Made by a program: the position numbers and the translations under genes
Notes under the pieces: model-generated
Database searches by the model: none
What the model saw: only the letters and a program-made list of their open reading frames with translations
What the model was told of the DNA's origin: nothing
Assembly: GCA_035292685.1 (NCBI GenBank)
Contig: DATDPP010000080.1
Location: 1-64,000, forward strand
DNA length: 64,000 nucleotides
Source of the DNA: JALYNX01 sp035292685
GTDB taxonomy: Bacteria; Actinomycetota; Acidimicrobiia; Spongiisociales; ZC4RG35
Direction of reading: 5' to 3'
Part shown: piece by piece, positions 33,201-42,900 of the stretch
Position numbering within the stretch: position 1 is the first letter of the stretch
How the letters are laid out: each line of letters begins with the position of its first letter

Positions 33201-35099
33201 ATCTTCTACTCGGGTGGCTGGTGGAGCTTCCTCCAGTACGACGCAGACCAGGACCGTCCCGACATCGATCGCGAGCTACTGGGTCGTGTCTGGACCTACG
33301 GGCGGCCCTATATCCGGGGGCTCATCGGCATCCTGTTCACCATCATTGTCATCTCGGGCCTTGGAGTCGTCCCCCCCATCCTGATGCGGCTCCTGCTGGA
33401 CGACGCCATACCCAGCAGTGACGTGCAACAGCTCACCATTCTGGGTTTGGGGATGATCCTGGTTCCTCTCGTCAGCGCCCTTGTGGGTGTGGCCCAGCGT
33501 TGGTGGTCGTCACGTGTGGGTGAGGGGATCATCTTCGACCTGAGGCGAGAGCTTTTCGCTCACCTGCAGCGAATGTCGCTTCGCTTCTTCACTGCCACTC
33601 GCACCGGTGAGCTGATGAATCGACTCAACAGCGACGTGGTCGGGTCGCAGCAGGCGATCACCGGGACTCTGGTGACGATTCTCTCCAACGTGGTGTCGGT
33701 GACCTTCATACTCGTGGTGATGCTCCGGGCAGACTGGCGGCTCACGCTGCTCGCGGTGGCCGCTCTTCCCCTCTTCGTGCTTCCCGCGAAACGCGTCGCC
33801 AAGATCTTGCGACGGACCACCCAACAACAGATGGAGCATGAGGCCAAGATGTCGGGAATCCTCCAGGAGAGCTTCAACGTGAGTGGCGCCCTTCTGGTGC
33901 GTCTCTTCGGCCGTTGGGACGAGGAGGCGAAGCGATTCAGCGATCAGGCGAGCCAGGTCCGGGATCTGGGGGTGAAGCGGGCCATGGTGGGCAGGGGGTT
34001 CTTCGCAGCACTCGGTCTGGTCGCAGCCGTGGGGACGGCCACCGTGTTCTGGGTGGGGGGCCTGATGGTCATCCAGGGAGACCTCTCGATTGGGACGATC
34101 GTCATGTTCTCGGCTCTCCTGATCCAGCTCTACGGGCCGCTGGCGGCCATCTCCAACTCGAGGGTCGAATTCGCAACATCCCTGGTGTCATTCGAGAGGG
34201 TGTTCGAGGTGCTGGACCTCGAGACCGATATCCCCGACCCCGCGGATGCCGAGCCCTTGTTGCCGGTGATCGGTCGGGTTGAGTTGAGAGACGTCTCGTT
34301 CCGCTACCAGAGCGACGGTCCGGAGGGGCTGGATGCCGTCAAGAGATTCGGCTGGCACGCGACCAGTGAGGAGAGCGCACCCGTGCCCCATGCCGCCTCG
34401 ACCCGGGAGTGGGCATTGAGAAACGTGAGCTTCGTCGCGGAGCCGGGCACCTTGACCGCGCTGGTCGGGCCGTCGGGTGCTGGCAAGACCACGATTTCAT
34501 ACCTGGTGCCACGGCTGTACGACGTCACCGAGGGGGCAATACTCATCGACGACCACGATGTCCGGAGGGTGTCGTTGCGCGAGATGGCAGCTTCTGTCGG
34601 GGTGGTCACCCAGGAGACATACCTCTTCCACGACACCATCGCCTCCAACCTTCGGTATGCCAAGCCCGATGCCAGTCTCGATGAGCTGATCAAGGCCTGT
34701 CGAGCAGCCAACATCCACGACATGATCTCCAAGCTCCCTGACGGGTATGAGACGGTCGTGGGGGAGCGGGGCTACCGGCTGTCGGGTGGCGAGAAGCAAC
34801 GCATCGCCATTGCCCGGGTCCTGCTCGAAGATCCCCGGGTCCTGATCCTCGACGAAGCCACTTCTCATCTCGATTCACGCTCCGAGGCCTTGATTCAAGA
34901 GGCGCTCGAGGTGGCGATGGCGGGTCGGACTTCGCTCGTCATCGCCCACCGTCTGTCCACGGTGCGCGCCGCTCATCAGATCCTGGTTCTCGACGAAGGC
35001 CAGATCGTGGAGCGGGGCGATCATGCCACCCTCGTGGCCCACGGCGGGCTCTATGCCTCCCTCTACCGGACCCAGTTCGCCGAGCCGGCTTCGGCCTAG
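33201..35099 (+). CDS. ABC exporter, fused TMD-NBD; AUC start suspected
   Basis: 632 residues if counted from 33201: six-helix membrane domain, then an ATPase domain with Walker A GPSGAGKTT, Q loop VTQETYLF, signature LSGGEKQRIA, Walker B VLILDEATS and H loop AHRLS. An extra segment of about 35 residues sits before Walker A. The first ATG (33384) would delete the N-terminal extension and TM1; the frame is open back to 33171, without ATG, GTG or TTG. AGGAGG (33189-33194) lies 6 nt before an ATC at 33201, giving (M)FYSGGWWSFLQYDADQDRPD. Probably exports drugs or lipids as a dimer. Confidence 0.85.
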   Translation: MFYSGGWWSFLQYDADQDRPDIDRELLGRVWTYGRPYIRGLIGILFTIIVISGLGVVPPILMRLLLDDAIPSSDVQQLTILGLGMILVPLVSALVGVAQRWWSSRVGEGIIFDLRRELFAHLQRMSLRFFTATRTGELMNRLNSDVVGSQQAITGTLVTILSNVVSVTFILVVMLRADWRLTLLAVAALPLFVLPAKRVAKILRRTTQQQMEHEAKMSGILQESFNVSGALLVRLFGRWDEEAKRFSDQASQVRDLGVKRAMVGRGFFAALGLVAAVGTATVFWVGGLMVIQGDLSIGTIVMFSALLIQLYGPLAAISNSRVEFATSLVSFERVFEVLDLETDIPDPADAEPLLPVIGRVELRDVSFRYQSDGPEGLDAVKRFGWHATSEESAPVPHAASTREWALRNVSFVAEPGTLTALVGPSGAGKTTISYLVPRLYDVTEGAILIDDHDVRRVSLREMAASVGVVTQETYLFHDTIASNLRYAKPDASLDELIKACRAANIHDMISKLPDGYETVVGERGYRLSGGEKQRIAIARVLLEDPRVLILDEATSHLDSRSEALIQEALEVAMAGRTSLVIAHRLSTVRAAHQILVLDEGQIVERGDHATLVAHGGLYASLYRTQFAEPASA

Positions 35100-35467
35100 G
35101 CGCCGCGCGTCAGATTGTCGATCAGAAGCTGCTGATTGGTGGCCAGCAACAAGCGTTGGCCATCGTGGGAAAGCCAGAGATTGACGCCGACCTTGAGCCA
35201 AACGTGCTTCGGCATCACATCGAGGTTGCGACGTTTGCGAGCGGACGGCGGTGCATATACCAGGACCGAGGGAGCCGGTGCCGCCAGGGCGTCGAGATGA
35301 TCCACCAGGTCGTAGGTCCCGAAGAGATACGCCATTCCCTCGGCCGGGTCGAGTGGCCCGGCGTCGGAGAACCAGTCCACCTGGCCACAGTCGGCACAGG
35401 CGGCCACCGCCACCCGGCCGACCCAGGTCGGTTGGTGCTCACACCGAGCGGAACGTCTCGTCTCCAT
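35096..35467 (-). CDS. Hypothetical protein with a zinc-ribbon-like start
   Basis: 123 residues from the ATG at 35467. It begins METRRSARCEHQPTW with CxH and then CADCGQVDW, a possible zinc knuckle, followed by an alpha/beta stretch. No known family recognised. Its stop overlaps the convergent ABC exporter stop in the shared CTAG. Confidence 0.5.
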   Translation of the reverse strand: METRRSARCEHQPTWVGRVAVAACADCGQVDWFSDAGPLDPAEGMAYLFGTYDLVDHLDALAAPAPSVLVYAPPSARKRRNLDVMPKHVWLKVGVNLWLSHDGQRLLLATNQQLLIDNLTRGA

Positions 35468-35527
35468 GGGAGAGAAACTAAGGGGAAGGTGTGACAAGAA
35501 ACCATGGAGCGGCGCTCCATGAGCAGG

Positions 35528-35630
35528 TTCCGTATTCCGTTGTCCGTCTTCCGTTCCGAGTTCATTCATCACGGATCACGGATCACGGATCACGGAACAC
35601 GCAGTACGGATTACGGATGACGGAGTACGG
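35528..35630. repeat. Heptamer repeat array with inverted arms
   Basis: Nine 7-bp units follow one another at 35568-35630: four ATCACGG, then AACACGC, AGTACGG, ATTACGG, ATGACGG, AGTACGG, all close to ANNACGG. Just upstream, 35528-35560 holds about four units in the opposite sense (TTCCGTA, TTCCGTT, GTCCGTC, TTCCGTT). The two arms can pair into a long imperfect hairpin. The array fills the space between two minus-strand genes. Confidence 0.75.
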
Positions 35631-35632
35631 GT

Positions 35633-36142
35633 CTAAAGCTCGATTATCGGGACCTCCTGGGTGTCCTCGATGCGGGATCCCGGGACCAGGAGGACCGGCA
35701 GATGGGAGTTCTCGATCACCCGGGCCGACACGCTGCGCCAGGCCTCCTCGGTGAAGAGCCTGCGGGTCGCCCCCATCAACACCAACTCGGCGCCGACCTC
35801 ACCGGCGGTGTTGATGATCGCCTCGGCTGGATCGTCGCCTTCCACAAATCGCACCTCGGCCGACATGCCTCCCGCCTGTAAGGCAGCCACGATTGGCTCC
35901 ACCGCCCGCAAGCCACGCTCCTCCAGATAGCGGGCAGCCTTGGCCTCGGCGTCTGATGACTCGATGGGGGAGTCGTCGAGGAAGGACCGGCGCACGTCGT
36001 CATCCAAGGCTTCGAGAAACGACCTGGGGACTCTGACGACGGTCATCACCGTGACCTGTCCGTCCTCTGATCGAAGACGGCTGCACAGATCTGCCACGGG
36101 TGCTGACGGAAGGACCCCGGTCGTGGCAATCAGGATGCGCAC
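35633..36142 (-). CDS. Universal stress protein (UspA family)
   Basis: 169 residues: RILIATTG at the N terminus, and a nucleotide-binding region AELVLMGATRRLFTEEAWRSVSARVIENSHLPVLLV. The usual G-2x-G-9x-G(S/T) ATP motif is altered (GATRR...SVSARV), so ATP binding is uncertain. GTG start at 36142 with TAATCT 7 nt upstream. Divergent from the SDR-cofG-cofH group. Confidence 0.82.
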   Translation of the reverse strand: MRILIATTGVLPSAPVADLCSRLRSEDGQVTVMTVVRVPRSFLEALDDDVRRSFLDDSPIESSDAEAKAARYLEERGLRAVEPIVAALQAGGMSAEVRFVEGDDPAEAIINTAGEVGAELVLMGATRRLFTEEAWRSVSARVIENSHLPVLLVPGSRIEDTQEVPIIEL

Positions 36143-36149
36143 CGTGCGG

Positions 36150-36155
36150 AGATTA
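36150..36155 (-). promoter_or_regulatory. -10 hexamer of the universal stress protein gene
   Basis: TAATCT on the minus strand followed by 7 nt and the GTG at 36142; leaderless-type promoter. Confidence 0.45.
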
Positions 36156-36193
36156 GGGTTTCGAATCCGTTTGTGTCGTTGCGCGGGAGGAAC

Positions 36194-36970
36194 ATGCAGA
36201 TCTCCGTTGAAGGAAAGGTTGCCCTCGTCACCGGGGCCAGCCGGGGCATCGGCCTGGCAACCGCCCTCGAGCTCGCCAGGAGCGGCGCCCAGGGGGTGAC
36301 CATCACCTCGCGCAAGGCGGAGAACATCGAGGTCGCGGAGTTGGAATTGGTGACCGCCGGGGTGGATCCCGATCGCATCCTGGCTTTGCCCTCGCGCGCG
36401 GATTCCGAAGAATCGGCCGATGATGCCGTGTCTCGAACCGTCGAGCGCTTCGGCTCGTGCGACATCCTGGTCAACAACGCGGGGACCAACCCATCGGCGG
36501 GCCCACTGATGGAGGTCGACCTCGGCGCACTGGACAAGACATGGGCGGTGAACCTGCGCGCCCCCCTGCTCTGGGTGCGTGCCGCTTACCGCGCTTCGAT
36601 GGCGAAGGGCGGCGGCTCCGTGGTGAACGTGGCATCGATCGGCGGCCTCCGCCCGAGCTCGATCACCGGTGCCTACAACATCTCCAAGGCGGGCCTGATC
36701 CACATGACCCGTCAACTTGCCCTTGAGCTGGCCCCCGGGATCCGGGTCAACGCGGTCGCCCCGGCGGTGGTGAAGACCAGGCTCTCCGGGATGTTGTGGG
36801 CCGACGAGGCCGCCGCGGCCCGCATGCACCCGCTGGGGCGGTTGGGGACACCTGAGGATGTGGCTCGGGCCATCGTGTTCCTCGCTTCCGATGCAGCCGA
36901 TTGGATCACCGGGGTCATACTCCCGGTCGACGGGGGTATGACCGAGGCTTCGTCTTCCGGGATAGCCTGA
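36194..36970 (+). CDS. Short-chain dehydrogenase/reductase
   Basis: 258 residues. GASRGIGLA is the NAD(P) motif, NNAG the structural motif, and Ser (VASIGG), Tyr and Lys (YNISK) form the catalytic set; PVDGGMT closes the fold as in FabG-like enzymes. The ATG at 36194 follows GGGAGGA. It lies 11 nt upstream of cofG and is likely in one operon with cofG and cofH; a role in F420 metabolism is possible but unsupported. Confidence 0.87.
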   Translation: MQISVEGKVALVTGASRGIGLATALELARSGAQGVTITSRKAENIEVAELELVTAGVDPDRILALPSRADSEESADDAVSRTVERFGSCDILVNNAGTNPSAGPLMEVDLGALDKTWAVNLRAPLLWVRAAYRASMAKGGGSVVNVASIGGLRPSSITGAYNISKAGLIHMTRQLALELAPGIRVNAVAPAVVKTRLSGMLWADEAAAARMHPLGRLGTPEDVARAIVFLASDAADWITGVILPVDGGMTEASSSGIA

Positions 36971-36981
36971 ATCAAAGCACC

Positions 36982-38121
36982 GTGACGCACCCCAATCCCG
37001 ATCCCGACCTTGCCCTTAGATATCTCACAGGCCTGACCGCCGATGAGCCACTGTTTGCCGAGGCGCGACAACTCCGCGACCAGGGACATGGCCGGACGAT
37101 CACCTACAGCCGCAAGGTCTTCATCCCGCTCACCACTCTGTGCCGGGACCGGTGCACCTACTGCACTTTTGCCAAGCCGCCCGGCGCCGGGGGCGTCTAT
37201 CTGGAGCCGGAAGAGGTGCTGGCCGTGGCTCGGGCCGGCGAGGAGGCCGGTTGCACCGAGGCCTTGTTCACACTCGGCGACCGACCCGAGGATCGGTGGC
37301 CGCAGGCGGTCGAGTTCCTCGCCGAAAAAGGCCTCGGGTCGACGATCGAGTATGTGGCCGAGATGTCGGGGCTGGTCAGGTCCGGAACCTCCTTGTATCC
37401 CCACGCCAACCCGGGTCTGATGGGAGATGCCGAGATGTTGCTGCTCCGACCCACAAACGCCTCGATGGGGCTCATGCTGGAGAACATCTCCCCGCGCCTC
37501 ATGGAGCCAGGGATGCCGCATCACAAATGCCCCGACAAGGATCCCACGCTCCGGGTGGCGACCATCGAGGCCGCGGGGAGGAACCGGGTCCCGTTCACCA
37601 CGGGAATCCTCATTGGCATCGGTGAGACGCCACAGGAGATCGTGGACTCGTTGTTCGCGCTGAAAGAGCTATCCGATCGGACCGGGGCGATCCAGGAGGT
37701 CATCATCCAGAATTTCAGGGCCAAGGCCGACACTCCGATGCGGTGGTCGGCGGAGCCGGTGCCCAGGTGGTTTGCCAGGGTCGTCGCCCTGGCGAGATGG
37801 ATCATGGGGCCGGAGGCCAATGTGCAGGTCCCGCCGAATCTCACGGAGGGCTTCGAGATTTATCTCGAAGCAGGGATCAACGATTGGGGTGGGGTGTCCC
37901 CGCTCACCATCGACTGGGTCAACCCCGAAGCCCCCTGGCCCCATCTCGACCATCTGCGCGATCGGAGCGAGAACCGGGGATTCTCGCTGCGCCCGAGACT
38001 GCCGGTCTATCCCGAGTTCATCACCCCGGAATGGCTGGATCGCCTCTTGTATGACCACGTTGTTGCCTCGTCCGATGACGACGGCCTGGCCCAGATCCCG
38101 CAACACGTCGGAGCGACATGA
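36982..38121 (+). CDS. cofG: 7,8-didemethyl-8-hydroxy-5-deazariboflavin synthase, CofG subunit
   Basis: Radical SAM enzyme that with CofH makes the deazaflavin core (FO) of coenzyme F420. 379 residues with the cluster motif CRDRCTYC (CxxxCxxC), NISPRLM, GILIGIGET and the family ending RLPVYPEFITPEWLD. In many actinobacteria CofG and CofH are fused as FbiC; here they are separate genes overlapping by 4 nt (ATGA). GTG start at 36982. Confidence 0.93.
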   Translation: MTHPNPDPDLALRYLTGLTADEPLFAEARQLRDQGHGRTITYSRKVFIPLTTLCRDRCTYCTFAKPPGAGGVYLEPEEVLAVARAGEEAGCTEALFTLGDRPEDRWPQAVEFLAEKGLGSTIEYVAEMSGLVRSGTSLYPHANPGLMGDAEMLLLRPTNASMGLMLENISPRLMEPGMPHHKCPDKDPTLRVATIEAAGRNRVPFTTGILIGIGETPQEIVDSLFALKELSDRTGAIQEVIIQNFRAKADTPMRWSAEPVPRWFARVVALARWIMGPEANVQVPPNLTEGFEIYLEAGINDWGGVSPLTIDWVNPEAPWPHLDHLRDRSENRGFSLRPRLPVYPEFITPEWLDRLLYDHVVASSDDDGLAQIPQHVGAT

Positions 38122-39977
38122 CCATCACGTTCTTGAGAGTCAGGCCTTCTGAGACCCTGGTCGAGCCGGCGGCCGAGAGTCGCCGTCGTGAGGGGACGAC
38201 GACTGTCGAGCTCGTGGATCCCGGTGCCGGGGATCTGGCCAATGCCAGCGCGGGAGGCATCCTGATAACCGCCGCCACGATTGGTGACATCGAGCCGGCC
38301 GCCTGGGTGGTGACGCCCGACGACGCTTTGACCTTGGCGGAAAGAGGCATCCCCGGCTGGCGGATAACGGTCACCGGCGCAGGCGATCGGGAGTCGGTCC
38401 TCAACGGGCTGGCCCGGTCGCGGGCCGTGTTTCTGAGGGCGACCCGGTCCGCTGTCGAGGAGATGGCCCAATTGGTGGCCCTTCCCGGCATCGAGGCCGC
38501 GGTCTCGGTGTTCGTCGACGACGTGGTCCAGGCCGTGAGGATGGTCGATCTGGGGGCCCGTGACCTTCTGTTGCGCGACTGGGACGTGGAGAGGATCGGG
38601 CAGCTGCGAGAGGCGCTCGGCAGCTCCACGCTCATCGAACGGACCGCGCTCCCGCCCGGGATCGAAGTCGATGAGGCCAGGGACCGGCTCCCTGCCGAGA
38701 TCTTCGCCACCTGGTTGAGCCAGGCCGATGGATCCGGGGCGGCCCGTCCCCGCTATGCCTGGGCGCCGGGCAAGGATGTCGAGCTGCCGGTGCCCGAGCG
38801 CCGTCTCTCGTCGGAGTGGATGGATCGCTCCTGGGTCACCGGTGCTGCTCCGGAAGGCATTTCCGGTGCCGGCAACCTGGGTCCCGTCTTGGAAAGGTCA
38901 CTCGAAGGTCATCGGCCGACCCTGGCCGAAGTGGAGGACCTGTTCCGGGCCCGCGGCGATCAAGTGGATGCAGTCGCCTACGTGGCCGATCGACTGCGGG
39001 AGAAGGCGGTTGGGGACACCGTCACCTATGTCGTCAACCGCAACATCAATTACACCAACCTCTGCTATTTCAAATGCGGGTTCTGTGCGTTCTCCAAAGG
39101 GCCGAAAAGCCTCAACCTCCGGGGAGAGCCATATCTGATGGGGGTGGAGGAGATCGTGGGCAACGCCCGTGAAGCCTGGGCCCGCGGGGCCACCGAGGTG
39201 ACGCTTCAAGGCGGGATCCATCCAGATTTCACAGGCAATTTCTATGTCGACGTGGTGCGATCGATCAAGGCGGAGTTGCCCGACATGCACATCCATGGGT
39301 TCACCCCGCTCGAGGTTTGGCAGGGCGCCCAAACGCTTGGCATCCCGGTTCGCCGATTCCTGGAGGAGCTGAAGGAGGTGGGGCTGGGGACGCTTCCCGG
39401 CACCGCGGCGGAGATCCTGGATGATGAGGTGCGGGCCCATCTGTGCCCCGACAAGATCCGGACCTCGCAGTGGGCCGAGGTGATGATCACGGCTCATGAG
39501 CTCGGGCTGAGGGCTACCTCGACCATCATGTTCGGCCATATCGACCACCCCCGATCCTGGGCGAACCATCTCGATGTCATCGCTCGCATCCAGCAGCGAA
39601 CGGGTGGCTTCACCGAGATGGTCCCCCTGCCTTTCGTTCATATGGGGGCTCCGATCTTCCTTCGGGGGCGGTCCCGGCCCGGGCCAACCTGGGACGAAGT
39701 GGTTCTGATCCATGCCGTCTCCAGGATCGCCCTCGATGGTCTGGTCTCCAACATCCAGGCGTCGTGGGTGAAACTGGGCCTCGATGGGGGGCGGCGCCTC
39801 CTGGACGCCGGGTGCAACGATCTGGGTGGGACGCTGATGGGTGAGATCATCACCAGGTCGGCCGGGGCAGCGCATGGCCAGGAGGTGACACCGCAGCAGT
39901 TCCGTGAGGTGATCGAGGCCGCGGGCCGCACCCCGGCTCTCCGCTCCACCCTCTACGAGCTCTTGGACCCGGTCTAG
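38118..39977 (+). CDS. cofH: CofH (F420 core synthase subunit) with a large N-terminal extension
   Basis: 619 residues. The C-terminal 330 residues are a normal CofH: CYFKCGFCAFSKG (radical SAM cluster, near 315-322), VTLQGGIHPDF, LPGTAAEIL, TSTIMFGHIDHP, NDLGGTLMGE. It joins 5-amino-6-ribitylaminouracil to tyrosine. The first 280 residues are extra: an alpha/beta-looking domain (GGILITAATIGDIEPAAWVVTP, AAVSVFVDDVVQAVRMVDLGARDLLL) and a linker resembling the one between the halves of FbiC (LAEVEDLFRARG). Function of the extension unknown. Confidence 0.9.
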   Translation: MTITFLRVRPSETLVEPAAESRRREGTTTVELVDPGAGDLANASAGGILITAATIGDIEPAAWVVTPDDALTLAERGIPGWRITVTGAGDRESVLNGLARSRAVFLRATRSAVEEMAQLVALPGIEAAVSVFVDDVVQAVRMVDLGARDLLLRDWDVERIGQLREALGSSTLIERTALPPGIEVDEARDRLPAEIFATWLSQADGSGAARPRYAWAPGKDVELPVPERRLSSEWMDRSWVTGAAPEGISGAGNLGPVLERSLEGHRPTLAEVEDLFRARGDQVDAVAYVADRLREKAVGDTVTYVVNRNINYTNLCYFKCGFCAFSKGPKSLNLRGEPYLMGVEEIVGNAREAWARGATEVTLQGGIHPDFTGNFYVDVVRSIKAELPDMHIHGFTPLEVWQGAQTLGIPVRRFLEELKEVGLGTLPGTAAEILDDEVRAHLCPDKIRTSQWAEVMITAHELGLRATSTIMFGHIDHPRSWANHLDVIARIQQRTGGFTEMVPLPFVHMGAPIFLRGRSRPGPTWDEVVLIHAVSRIALDGLVSNIQASWVKLGLDGGRRLLDAGCNDLGGTLMGEIITRSAGAAHGQEVTPQQFREVIEAAGRTPALRSTLYELLDPV

Positions 39978-42900
39978 CCGCGGTAAGTGAGGCCTTTCAC
40001 GGCGGTGGCGAACCCCCATTCGGCGAGGGCTGGGGCGAGGGGAGAGGCTTGCGCCGGGCCGCCGTTGACCGTATTGAGGGTGGTGCGCCGGTGCCGTGCC
40101 GCGACCACGGCGAGTGCCTGACCCACACCGACGAAGTGCGAAGGCTCGGAAGTGAGCAGGGTGAGGCTCTTTCGACCCCGCTCCAGGAAGCCGATCAACT
40201 CCCCGCCGTAGAGCAGGACATACGCCCCCGCATCGCGGGCGAGTCGGATCCCTTCGGCCTCGGGCCATCCCAGAATGGCCCCGTAGGGGTTCGCCGGATC
40301 GGTGGCGGCCAGGACGACCAATTCCGGCTTGAGGTCCTGGCGCAAACGATCAACCGCTCCCGGGAGGGCGAACTGTGATCCGCCCAGGCCTTCGACGAAA
40401 TAGCCTCGTCGGATGCGACCCGTCTCCTCGAGATGGTTGTAGATCGGGTACAGGGCCGTGAAGCCCCCTGGAAAAGCCTCGGAGAGCACCGTGGTCCGGG
40501 CGACCACCCCGTGCCGGTCGAGGATCAACTGGGCCCAGGCCGTTCTTCGCTCGGTGTCGGCGGGGGCCGAGCCCAGGAGATGCCCGGTCGAAGACCAACG
40601 CCCGGCGGCGTGGGACGGGAAGTGCGACGAGATCGAGGGTCTGCCCGAGGACCGGCCCCTCCGCCGGTTTGCGAAAGCTCTGACCGGTTCCAGCGTGTCG
40701 TTGGTCACGTGTCCCGCCCACACCAGGTCCCACAGACAATCGAGAGCGGTCCCGGGATCACCGCCACCGACTCCCTCATAGATGTCACGAAAGAAACTGG
40801 CACCTCTTGCGTCGAGATGCCCCATGATGAGGGTGTGCTCTGGGGTGTCGGGGAGTTCCTCCGGCCCGCCCCAGAGTAGGTGGAGGGTGTCACGGGGGAA
40901 GAGCGCCAGCTTGCCGTCCCCAGGCCCGGAGCTGCCCATCCCGATCCAGACCAGGCTGCCATCCAGCAGGAGGCGGTCTAGACCGGCGGGGGCGCCTTCC
41001 ACTCGAGCCGCGAGAACGTCTCGCTCCAGGACCGAAGCCGGGATCGGAGTTGCCGCCAGCAGACCGACGGAATGGTTCAAGGCGTGCTGCCCCCGCGGCG
41101 GATCGGGTGAAACTCCCTGCCAGGCAACGGCGAATCTGGCCAGGGCGGCCGGCTCTACCGGCTCGATCTCGCTGCGAAGAACGGCCAGTGAGCGGCGTTT
41201 CAGACGTCGGAGCACTTCGCGGTCCACCCATTCCCGGCCCGCTCCGCCGGGCCGGAAGGCACCGGCATCGACTCTGCCCGCCTCCTGGAGTTGACGGAGG
41301 ACGGTCTCGGTGACCGCGTTTGGCAACCCGAGGCTGGAGGCGGCATCGCCGGTCGTGAACGGGCCATGGGTGCGCCCATAACGACCGATAAGGTCACCGA
41401 GGGGGTCGGCAACCGGCTCCAGGAACACATGGGCGACACCGGGTGGTGGAGGCACACCGAGACCGTCGCGGAGCCGGGAAATATCCTCGGCCGCCGACCA
41501 CCGCGGCTCGCCGTTGATGACCAGGTTCACCACTCGCCTGTCAGTTTCGAGGGCATCGAGCGCAGAGGCGACGTCGAGGCCGCTGCTTCGGATTTCGATG
41601 TCCATCGTGCTCAGCGGGCCGAGGTCGCGCAGCAGGTCATGGATGGCATCGACATGGTTTGCCCGCCGTCCATCGGTGAGATGCTGAAGCTCGAGCTCGA
41701 CCGCGGCTACGACCTCGGCATCGATCAGGTCTCTCAGCTCGCCCTCGCCCAGCAGGTCTCGCAGCAAGTCGCGATCAAGAGTGAGGGCGGCCGCCCTCCT
41801 CTCCGCGAGCGGTGCATCTGCTTCGTACAGGTAGGCCGCGACGAAGGCGAAGAGAAGCGAAGAGGCAAACGGGCTGGGCCCGTCGGTCTCGACTTCGGCT
41901 ACCCGTATTCGCCGGGAACGGATGTCGCTCAACACCGACTGCAGCGCAGGGAGGTCGAAGTCGTCCTGGAGGATCTCCCGGTATACCTCGAGGATCATCG
42001 GGAACGTGCCGAACTGGCGAGCGACACCGAGAAGATCCGCCGAGCGCCTTCGTTGCAGCCACAGAGGGGTGCGCTGGTTGGGCCGGCGGCGGGGGAGGAG
42101 CAGGGAGCGCCCGGCGGCCTCACGGAATCGGGCGGCAAACAACGCCGTGTCGCCGAGGTGCTCGATCAGCAACGACTCCACGTCATCGGGGTCCAGGATG
42201 AGATCGGACGCGTCGGGGATCTCGTCCGAGTCGGGGAACCGGAAGGCGATCCCGTCGTCGGACCAGATGACATCGACGTCGGTCCCGTAGCGGGCCCGAA
42301 AGCGGTGACGCAAAGCCATGGCCCATGGGGCATGGACCCGGGCCCCCAGTGGCGACAGCATCACCAGCCGCCAATCCCCGATCTCGTCGCGGAATCGCTC
42401 GAGGACGATGGTTTGGTCAGTGGGGAGCAGACCGGTGGCCTCCTTCTCTTCGGTGAGATAGGCGACGAGATTGGATGCCGCGTGGCTGTCGAGATGGTGG
42501 GTGGCCGCCAGCAGGGCCTCTCCCTGATCGGGGTCGAGCTGGGCCGTTTCGCGGACGAACCGGCCCACCGCCTTCCCGGTTTCCAGCGACCTCCCCTGCA
42601 TGTCCCCGTGCCAGAAAGGCATGCGCGCCGCCATGTCGGCGGGTGCGGGCACAACCTGCACCCGGTCGTGGGTTATCTCGGTGATGCGCCACGAGCTGGA
42701 ACCGAGGAGGAAGGTGTCCCCCTCCCTCGACTCATACACCATCTCCTCGTCGAGCTCTCCAACCCGGCTCCCATCGGGGAGGACAACCCGGTACAGGCCG
42801 CGATCGGGAATCGTCCCGGGATTGGTCACTGCTATTTGCCTCGAACCGGGCCGGGGCGTGAGCTCACCGCTGACGCGGTCCCAATTGATCCGAGGCCGGA

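Noticed and set aside
35528..35630. CRISPR array
   Set aside because: Units are 7 bp with no spacers and no cas genes nearby.
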